From the NCBI GenBank assembly GCA_017860375.1, contig JAGDMB010000184.1:1-5697 (forward strand): DNA of 5,697 nt. The letters run 5' to 3'. Under the pieces are notes generated by a model that was not told where the DNA came from, did not search any database, and was given only the letters and a program-made list of their open reading frames with translations. Shown here one piece after another: positions 1 through 5,024 of the stretch (its first letter is position 1; each line of letters begins with the position of its first letter). This DNA comes from Bacteroidota bacterium. GTDB lineage: Bacteria > Bacteroidota > Bacteroidia > Bacteroidales > UBA10428. The translations under genes and the position numbers were made by a program.

Positions 1-1066
1 AGCGCGGAATTTTGCATACGATATAATCCAGCGCGGGTTCAAAAAAAGCGGAGGTAGTTTTGGTGATGGAATTTTTTATTTCGTGCAGACCATATCCGAC
101 AGCAAGTTTTGCGGCAACAAATGCCAACGGATAACCGGTTGCTTTTGATGCCAGGGCACTGGATCTTGAAAGGCGCGCATTTACTTCAATTACCCGGTAA
201 TCTTCCGAATTTGGATCAAGGGCGTACTGTATGTTGCATTCACCGATGATACCGATATGCCGGATAATCTTAATGGCCAACTGACGCAGGTTATGGTATT
301 CAGCATTTGTAAGCGTCTGTGAGGGCGCAACCACAATACTTTCACCGGTGTGGATTCCAAGGGGATCAAAATTCTCCATGTTGCAAACGGTGATGCAATT
401 GTCGTACACATCACGCACTACTTCGTATTCAACTTCTTTCCAGCCTTTCAGGGATTTTTCAACCAGGATCTGCGGAGCATAGGAGAAGGCTTTGTCGGCC
501 ATCCGGATCAGTTCGGTTTCATTGTTGCAGAACCCGCTTCCCTGTCCGCCCAATGTATAGGCTGCCCTGATGATCACCGGGTAACCCAGTACGGCGACGG
601 CCCTGATGGCATCGTCGGTTGAGGTAACGGCCATGCTTTGAATAGTCTGAACCTGGATCTCGTTTAATTTTTTCACGAAAAGATCGCGGTCCTCCGTATC
701 CATAATGGCCTGAACGGGGGTTCCCAGAACGCGTACCTTGTTTTTCGAAAGAATGCCCTGCCGGTATAGTTCAATGCCGCAATTCAAAGCAGTCTGTCCT
801 CCAAATGACAACAGGATGCCATCGGGTTTCTCCTTTTCAATGATCTTTTCAACGAAATAGGGTGTTACCGGTAAAAAATAGATCCTGTCTGCTATTCCCT
901 CGGAAGTCTGTACCGTGGCAATATTCGGATTGATCAGAACGGTAAAGATGCCTTCTTCCTTAAGTGCTTTTAATGCCTGCGAGCCCGAATAGTCAAATTC
1001 ACCTGCTTCACCGATCTTGAGTGCCCCGGATCCGAGGAGGATTACCTTCTTAATCGATTTGTCCAT
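1..1066 (-). CDS. carB: Carbamoyl-phosphate synthase large subunit, N-terminal 355 residues (incomplete at the window edge)
   Basis: The large subunit makes carbamoyl phosphate from bicarbonate, ammonia released from glutamine by CarA, and two ATP; the product feeds arginine and pyrimidine synthesis in the cytoplasm. The visible part begins MDKSIKKVILLGSGALKIGE and covers the first pre-ATP-grasp region (about 1-125) and most of the carboxyphosphate ATP-grasp domain. Landmarks are EFDYSGSQALKAL (23-35), FGGQTALN (88-95), TEDR (124-127), IIRAAYTLGGQGSG (165-178), GIHTGES (237-243) and IEVNARLSRSSALASKATG (293-311). By alignment from memory with the E. coli enzyme, R127, R167, E294, N296 and R298 match its ATP-site R129, R169, E299, N301 and R303. 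The start at 1066 is chosen because homology begins within a few residues of it. Full-length CarB is about 1,070 residues, so two thirds lies beyond position 1. The gene diverges from argR. Its wording (GSGALKIGEAGEFDYSGSQ, NAR instead of NPR) is nearer to eukaryotic CPS than to E. coli CarB. Confidence 0.97.
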   Translation of the reverse strand, partial: MDKSIKKVILLGSGALKIGEAGEFDYSGSQALKALKEEGIFTVLINPNIATVQTSEGIADRIYFLPVTPYFVEKIIEKEKPDGILLSFGGQTALNCGIELYRQGILSKNKVRVLGTPVQAIMDTEDRDLFVKKLNEIQVQTIQSMAVTSTDDAIRAVAVLGYPVIIRAAYTLGGQGSGFCNNETELIRMADKAFSYAPQILVEKSLKGWKEVEYEVVRDVYDNCITVCNMENFDPLGIHTGESIVVAPSQTLTNAEYHNLRQLAIKIIRHIGIIGECNIQYALDPNSEDYRVIEVNARLSRSSALASKATGYPLAFVAAKLAVGYGLHEIKNSITKTTSAFFEPALDYIVCKIPR

Positions 1067-1108
1067 ACCTGATTCGTATCCTGAAAAAAACTCCGAATAA
1101 AGTTGGCG

Positions 1109-1116
1109 CAAAAGTA
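1109..1116 (-). promoter_or_regulatory. Predicted -7 element of the carB promoter
   Basis: Read on the minus strand this is TACTTTTG, an exact match to the Bacteroidota -7 consensus TAnnTTTG, 42 bases before the carB start codon. Transcription would begin near 1100-1105, giving a leader of roughly 35-40 bases. No convincing TTG -33 element lies about 19-20 bases upstream, so this promoter may be weak or helped by an activator. The left arm of the inverted repeat at 1112-1138 overlaps it. Confidence 0.55.
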
Positions 1117-1138
1117 CAATTATTTTTAAATTGTACTT
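1112..1138. promoter_or_regulatory. Perfect 10-bp inverted repeat between the divergent promoters; candidate operator
   Basis: The left arm AAGTACAATT (1112-1121) and right arm AATTGTACTT (1129-1138) are exact reverse complements separated by 7 bases (ATTTTTA). The left arm overlaps the predicted carB -7 element and the right arm overlaps the predicted TTG -33 element of the argR promoter. A protein bound here could affect both transcripts. The arms do not resemble an ARG box, so a different regulator is implied if the site is real. The repeat lies upstream of both predicted transcription starts, which makes an RNA hairpin or terminator role less likely. Confidence 0.5.
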
Positions 1139-1167
1139 GCATATTTATAAATTTATGTATATATTTG
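1137..1167 (+). promoter_or_regulatory. Predicted promoter of the argR-argG-argH-proB operon
   Basis: A TTG at 1137-1139 is followed after 20 bases by TATATTTG (1160-1167), an exact match to the Bacteroidota -7 consensus TAnnTTTG with near-ideal spacing. Transcription would start around 1171-1175, leaving a leader of about 20 bases before argR. The -7 element lies inside the upstream ARG-box-like palindrome, so ArgR binding would block RNA polymerase. No other promoter of this quality was seen further down the operon. Confidence 0.65.
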
Positions 1168-1171
1168 CATA
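1154..1171. promoter_or_regulatory. ARG-box-like operator, upstream copy
   Basis: This 18-base site (core ATGTATATATTTGCAT, 1155-1170) is a palindrome with two mismatched pairs. It differs from the E. coli ARG-box consensus WNTGAATWWWWATTCANW at three of the sixteen specified positions. It contains the predicted -7 element. Its centre is 21 bp from the centre of the next box, the same spacing as paired ARG boxes in known ArgR operators (18-bp boxes with 3 bp between). Confidence 0.55.
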
Positions 1172-1174
1172 ATA

Positions 1175-1192
1175 AATGTATAATTATTCATC
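1175..1192. promoter_or_regulatory. ARG-box-like operator, downstream copy, abutting the argR start codon
   Basis: The core ATGTATAATTATTCAT (1176-1191) is a 16-base palindrome with one mismatched pair. It contains TGTATAATTATTCA, one base away from the ideal ARG-box core TGAATAATTATTCA. The 18-base site differs from WNTGAATWWWWATTCANW at two specified positions. It fills the leader up to the base before the argR ATG, and with the box at 1154-1171 forms a correctly spaced pair. This fits autoregulation of argR and arginine repression of the whole operon. Confidence 0.65.
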
Positions 1193-1669
1193 ATGGGAAA
1201 CCGAACAGAGCGATTGCTAACCATCCGTCACCTTATTTCTTCAAAAAAGGTTTCCAGCCAGGAAGAATTACTGAGCCTGCTGGAAGAAAAAGGTCTTGCC
1301 TATACACAGGCAACATTGTCACGGGATTTGAAGTTCCTGAAAGTGAACAAAATTTCGGATAACGAAAAAGGGTATATTTATGAATTACCGGATCAGCACA
1401 GTAGTCCGGGCCATGAAATGGCAGAAAGTTATGCCGCTCAGGGTTTTGTTTCCATAAAGTTTGCGAATAAACTGGGCGTAATCAGAACCCTTCCGGGATA
1501 TGCCCCGAGCATTGCATCACTGATCGATCAGGCCAGTCCATTTGAAATTATCGGAACGCTGGCAGGGGACGATACGATCCTGTTGATTCCTCATGAAAAT
1601 GTGTCCGAACAAGATATCATTAATACACTGATACTTATAATACCTGAATTAAAGAATAAGATACGATAA
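1193..1669 (+). CDS. argR: Arginine repressor ArgR
   Basis: ArgR is a hexameric DNA-binding protein that uses arginine as corepressor and binds pairs of ARG boxes. The 158-residue product has the usual family length. Residues 1-65 form the winged-helix domain, with SQEELLSLLEE (22-32) and the recognition-helix segment TQATLSRDLK (38-47), a family hallmark. Residues about 82-158 form the oligomerisation and arginine-binding domain, including SIKFANKLGVIRTLPGYA (87-104) and GTLAGDDTILLI (121-132). The acidic pair D126-D127 corresponds to the residues that contact bound arginine in known ArgR structures. The ATG at 1193 lies directly after an ARG-box-like site, and the N-terminal MGNRTERLLTIRHLIS fits the family start. 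argG follows after 22 bases. The adjacent operator pair suggests that the protein represses its own operon. ArgR of this family can also activate catabolic genes, but the context here is biosynthetic. Confidence 0.96.
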   Translation: MGNRTERLLTIRHLISSKKVSSQEELLSLLEEKGLAYTQATLSRDLKFLKVNKISDNEKGYIYELPDQHSSPGHEMAESYAAQGFVSIKFANKLGVIRTLPGYAPSIASLIDQASPFEIIGTLAGDDTILLIPHENVSEQDIINTLILIIPELKNKIR

Positions 1670-1691
1670 TCAACTCAATACGACCGGGAAA

Positions 1692-2930
1692 ATGAACAAA
1701 GGGAAAATAATTCTGGCATACAGCGGAGGACTTGATACTTCCGTAATTCTGAAATGGCTCATTGAAAAGGGTTACGAAGTAATTGCCTATGTGGCGGATG
1801 TCGGACAGGATGACGATTTTGAAGAAGTGAAGAAAAAGGCGCTTAAAGTCGGGGCATCCAAGGTATTTATTAAGGATCTCCGGGAAGAATTTGTTTCGGA
1901 TTATATATTCCCCGCACTGAAGGCAAATGCGGTCTATGAAAATCAGTATCTTTTGGGAACCGCTCTTGCCAGACCTTTGATTGCAAAACATCAGATTGGG
2001 ATTGCAGAACAGGAAAAGGCCGAGATCGTATCCCACGGAGCCACGGGAAAAGGCAACGATCAGGTTCGCTTTGAATTATCCTATTACGCGCTGAATCCCA
2101 AAATTAAAATTCTTTCTCCCTGGAAGACGCAGGAATTTCTGGATCAGTTTAAAGGCAGGACCGATATGCTTGCTTATGCAAAGAAGCAAAACATTCCCGT
2201 AAAAGCAACTGCTTCGAAGCCTTACAGTGAAGACGACAACCTCATGCATATCAGTCATGAAGCCGGTATCCTGGAGGATCCGAAATACAAGGCCGAAAAG
2301 GATATGTTTACCAAAATGGTGGCCCCGCAGGATGCTCCTGATAAAGAGACCCATCTGGAAATACATTTTAAAGACGGGCTTCCGGTGAAAGTTATAAACA
2401 GGGACGATAACAGGTTGTACAGCAAGCCACTGGAATTATTCATGTTCCTTAATAAGGTCGGGGGTCAAAACGGGATCGGCTTGCTCGATATGGTAGAGAA
2501 CCGGTTCGTCGGAATTAAATCGAGGGGAGTGTATGAAACGCCGGCAGGGACTATTCTTTTAAAAGCGCACATGGACATCGAAGGCATTGCAATGGACCGC
2601 GAAGTGATGCGCCTGCGAAACATGTTGTCTCCTGTTTTTTCTGAGCTGGTATACAATGGATTCTGGTTCAGCCCCGAAATGGATTTTCTCAGGGCAGCCA
2701 TTGACAAAAGCCAGGAATTCATCGATGGAATTGTGTATCTCACCTTGTATAAAGGCAATGTTATTATTGACGGAAGGGAATCTCCCAGTTCACTTTATGA
2801 TAAAGAACTTTCCAGTATGGATATTGAAGGAGGGTTTGATCAGAAGGACAGTTCCGGGTTTATTAAGATTAACGCCATTCGTTTAATGGCTCATAACGCA
2901 ATAATCAGAAAAAAAGGCAAGGTTCTTTAG
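1692..2930 (+). CDS. argG: Argininosuccinate synthase
   Basis: The enzyme condenses citrulline and aspartate using ATP (giving AMP and pyrophosphate) to form argininosuccinate, the penultimate step of arginine synthesis, in the cytoplasm as a tetramer. The N-type ATP pyrophosphatase loop AYSGGLDTS is at residues 9-17. Further family blocks are YENQYLLGTALARPLIA (82-98), SHGATGKGNDQVRFE (114-128), SPWKT (142-146), NLMHISHEAGILEDP (183-197) and ENRFVGIKSRGVYETPAGT (269-287). The C-terminal arm contains GRESPSSLYD (361-370). All catalytic segments are intact, and the 412-residue length is complete for the family. The block wording closely follows animal argininosuccinate synthase, which is also 412 residues as recalled. 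The start MNKGKIILAYSGG puts the pyrophosphatase loop at its normal distance from the N-terminus. The gene lies 22 bases after argR and 71 bases before argH, whose product acts next in the pathway. Confidence 0.97.
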   Translation: MNKGKIILAYSGGLDTSVILKWLIEKGYEVIAYVADVGQDDDFEEVKKKALKVGASKVFIKDLREEFVSDYIFPALKANAVYENQYLLGTALARPLIAKHQIGIAEQEKAEIVSHGATGKGNDQVRFELSYYALNPKIKILSPWKTQEFLDQFKGRTDMLAYAKKQNIPVKATASKPYSEDDNLMHISHEAGILEDPKYKAEKDMFTKMVAPQDAPDKETHLEIHFKDGLPVKVINRDDNRLYSKPLELFMFLNKVGGQNGIGLLDMVENRFVGIKSRGVYETPAGTILLKAHMDIEGIAMDREVMRLRNMLSPVFSELVYNGFWFSPEMDFLRAAIDKSQEFIDGIVYLTLYKGNVIIDGRESPSSLYDKELSSMDIEGGFDQKDSSGFIKINAIRLMAHNAIIRKKGKVL

Positions 2931-3001
2931 GCGTTTTGCCGGGGAATTTGTTATCCATTGAGGAATAACGCACTTCCTTTACGGGAATAGAATGCACACG
3001 A

Positions 3002-4345
3002 ATGAAACTCTGGGAAAAAGGCATAGAATTTAACAAGCAGGTCGAAAAATTCACCGTCGGAAAAGACAGGGAACTCGACGTGTTGCTGGCTCCTTTTGAT
3101 ATCCTGGGTTCGCTGGCACATGCCGCAATGCTTGAAAAAGCAGGCCTGATTTCCGAAGCCGACGGCACAGCGCTCACATCCGCACTGGTCGATCTCTATC
3201 ATTCCATTGAGAAAGACGGATTTGTGATAGAAGAAGGCGTGGAAGATGTGCATTCACAGGTTGAATTGCTGCTCACCCGCCAACTGGGTGAAGCCGGCAA
3301 GCGGATACATACGGCACGATCCAGAAATGATCAGGTTTTGCTCGATATAAAACTTTACATCCGTCACGAGATCCGGCAGATCGTGGAGATCACCGGAAAA
3401 TTCTTTGCTACCTTACAACAGAAAAGTGAAGCGGTAAAAACGATATTGATGCCCGGCTATACCCATTTGCAGATCGCCATGCCTTCCTCCTTTGGTTTGT
3501 GGTTTGGTGCCTATGCAGAAAGCCTGGTTGATGATATGCAACTGCTCCTTGCGGCTTACCGTATCGCAAATCAGAATCCGCTGGGTTCCGCTGCCGGATA
3601 CGGATCCTCTTTTCCCATAAACCGTCAGCTCACAACGGATCTTCTGGGATTTGACTCCATGAATTACAATGCGGTATATGCACAAATGGGCCGCGGAAAA
3701 GTGGAGAGAATAGTTGCTTTTGCCTTGGCTTCCGTGGCCTCAACCCTATCAAAAATGGCGGTTGATGTGTGCCTTTACGTGAACCAGAATTTCGGATTTT
3801 TTAAAATACCCGATGCCTATACCACGGGTTCCAGCATTATGCCGCACAAAAAGAATCCGGATGTGTTTGAACTGATCCGTGCGAAATGCAACCGGATTCA
3901 AAGCCTGCCGACCGAGATCGCCTTTATCGGCAACAACCTTCCTTCGGGTTATTTCAGGGATATGCAGATCATCAAGGAAGTGTTTCTTCCTGCGTTTGAT
4001 GAACTGAAGAACTGCCTGTTCATGGCGGATAAGGTGACAAAGGAACTGGAGGTCAATAAAAATATACTGGATGACGAGCGGTATACCTATTTATTCAGCG
4101 TGGAGGAAGTGAATAAACTGGTGGCAGAAGGTATCCCTTTCCGGGATGCATACAAAAAAATTGCCGAAGCCATACAAAACGGATCGTATAATCCGTCGGT
4201 GAAAGTGGCGCATACCCATGAAGGGAGTATGGGAAACCTGTGCAACGATAAAATTGCGATCCGGATGGAAAGGGTCGTGGAGGAATTCAATTTTCAAAAA
4301 ATGGATGAAGCTGTCAATGCCCTGCTGAAGAATGGAAAAAAATAA
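3002..4345 (+). CDS. argH: Argininosuccinate lyase
   Basis: The lyase cleaves argininosuccinate into arginine and fumarate, the last step of arginine synthesis. It belongs to the fumarase/aspartase superfamily, whose members are homotetramers with active sites built from three subunits. Visible motifs are EDVHSQVE (81-88), TARSRNDQV (104-112), GYTHLQ (152-157, with the conserved H155), NPLGSAAGYG (192-201) and the superfamily signature GSSIMPHKKNPD (276-287), which carries the catalytic serine loop (S277/S278). The 447-residue length is normal. The wording MKLWEKG at the start and SAAGYGSSFP in the middle is the form usual in Bacteroidota. The ATG at 3002 is chosen because MKLWEKG is the expected N-terminus; an ATG at 2992 is out of frame. 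The 71 bases separating it from argG show no recognisable promoter. Its last 14 bases overlap the start of the next gene, so translation of the two is probably coupled. Confidence 0.97.
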   Translation: MKLWEKGIEFNKQVEKFTVGKDRELDVLLAPFDILGSLAHAAMLEKAGLISEADGTALTSALVDLYHSIEKDGFVIEEGVEDVHSQVELLLTRQLGEAGKRIHTARSRNDQVLLDIKLYIRHEIRQIVEITGKFFATLQQKSEAVKTILMPGYTHLQIAMPSSFGLWFGAYAESLVDDMQLLLAAYRIANQNPLGSAAGYGSSFPINRQLTTDLLGFDSMNYNAVYAQMGRGKVERIVAFALASVASTLSKMAVDVCLYVNQNFGFFKIPDAYTTGSSIMPHKKNPDVFELIRAKCNRIQSLPTEIAFIGNNLPSGYFRDMQIIKEVFLPAFDELKNCLFMADKVTKELEVNKNILDDERYTYLFSVEEVNKLVAEGIPFRDAYKKIAEAIQNGSYNPSVKVAHTHEGSMGNLCNDKIAIRMERVVEEFNFQKMDEAVNALLKNGKK

Positions 4346-5024
4346 AAAACGAATCCGCATCGTGGTGCGGATTGAAGTAGCTACTCTTATCAATCGCGAC
4401 GGCAAAATTAACCGGAGAAAAATGGACCGGCTTGCCATGGTATTGTCCGATTTAAATAACAGCGGAAAACAGATTATTGTCGTTTCTTCCGGGGCTATTG
4501 TGCTGGGATCGGAAAAGCTGAAGCTTCCCTCCATACCCCCTTCAAAAATTGACATGCAGGCACTGGCTGCGGTGGGTCAGGCTGAGCTTATCCGCTCCTA
4601 TCAGCGCTCTTTTGATGAATACGGTCAGATCGTGGCCCAGGTGCTGGTGACCAGTGACATCGTGGACTATCCTCAGCGTGTGGAGAATACGCGAAACACA
4701 TTCGATATGCTTCTTTCCATGAATATCATCCCCATTGTTAACGAAAACGATGCTGTATCCACCACCGATATTGAGCTGGAAGATAATTATCCCCTGGCTT
4801 TAAAAATTGCCAATATTACCGGGGCCGATATCATCGTGATCAAATCACAGGAAAACGGAAATTACGGTATTGTTACGGGAAACGAAAAACCGGTCATTCA
4901 GGTTGAAAATGAAATCAGCCTTCAGGAAAAGATCGATGCGTTGTTCGGCCGGAATGCCTCTTCTGCGGTTTTTCCAGCCACTGTAGTATTTCCTGCTACA
5001 ATGAACGAGATTTATTCCCTATAA
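4332..5024 (+). CDS. Divergent glutamate-5-kinase-like protein, probably non-catalytic
   Basis: The 230-residue product is a clear relative of glutamate 5-kinase (amino acid kinase fold): VSSGAIVLGSEKL (51-63), MQALAAVGQAELI (75-87), VAQVLVTSDIV (101-111), NTRNTFDMLL (119-128) and IIPIVNENDAVSTTDIE (132-148). Aligned with the neighbouring ProB and E. coli numbering, predicted glutamate-site residues are kept: S53 (S50), D140 (D137), D151-N152 (D148-N149). Kinase features are altered: R13 replaces K10, EVA (15-17) replaces the GT/S-rich phosphate loop, Y153 replaces D150, KSQENGNYG (171-179) replaces SDxxGLYxAD, and no GTGGM loop or its lysine is present. The protein stops about where that loop should be, short of the last kinase-domain helices and any PUA domain. 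The start is supported because homology begins by residue 7. It overlaps argH by 14 bases and proB by 1 base. The frame is uninterrupted, so a regulatory or structural role is more likely than recent decay. Function unknown. Confidence 0.85.
   Translation: MEKNKKRIRIVVRIEVATLINRDGKINRRKMDRLAMVLSDLNNSGKQIIVVSSGAIVLGSEKLKLPSIPPSKIDMQALAAVGQAELIRSYQRSFDEYGQIVAQVLVTSDIVDYPQRVENTRNTFDMLLSMNIIPIVNENDAVSTTDIELEDNYPLALKIANITGADIIVIKSQENGNYGIVTGNEKPVIQVENEISLQEKIDALFGRNASSAVFPATVVFPATMNEIYSL
4336..4373 (-). terminator. Hairpin with minus-strand T tract at the argH/proB-like junction; possible antisense terminator
   Basis: AATCCGCA (4352-4359) and TGCGGATT (4366-4373) form a perfect 8-bp stem with a 6-base loop. 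Read on the minus strand, the stem is followed after two bases by six T, one A and seven T (down to 4336), the layout of an intrinsic terminator. On the plus strand the same bases encode the lysine-rich start of the kinase-like gene, so the A tract may simply be codons. The plus-strand hairpin begins 20 bases into that gene and could also affect its initiation. Confidence 0.35.

Noticed and set aside
1165..1362. A small plus-strand frame starting in the promoter region before argR
   Set aside because: It overlaps argR in another frame, begins before the expected transcription start and has no recognisable motif.
1635..2036. A 133-codon open frame on the minus strand
   Set aside because: It lies antisense to the end of argR and the start of argG, both strongly conserved genes, and shows no recognisable protein motif.
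2931..3001. Short inverted matches (GCGTT/AACGC and GTTAT/ATAAC) in the argG-argH spacer
   Set aside because: The arms are only five bases and not followed by a T tract, and no TAnnTTTG element is present, so neither a terminator nor a promoter is supported.
4091..4555. A 154-codon open frame on the minus strand across the argH/kinase-like junction
   Set aside because: It is antisense to two genes with clear homology and its translation has no recognisable domain.
4332..5024. The kinase-like gene as argB (acetylglutamate kinase), which the arginine cluster otherwise lacks
   Set aside because: Its motifs (VSSGAIVLG, QALAAVGQAEL, IIPIVNENDAVS) are those of glutamate 5-kinase, not of acetylglutamate kinase.
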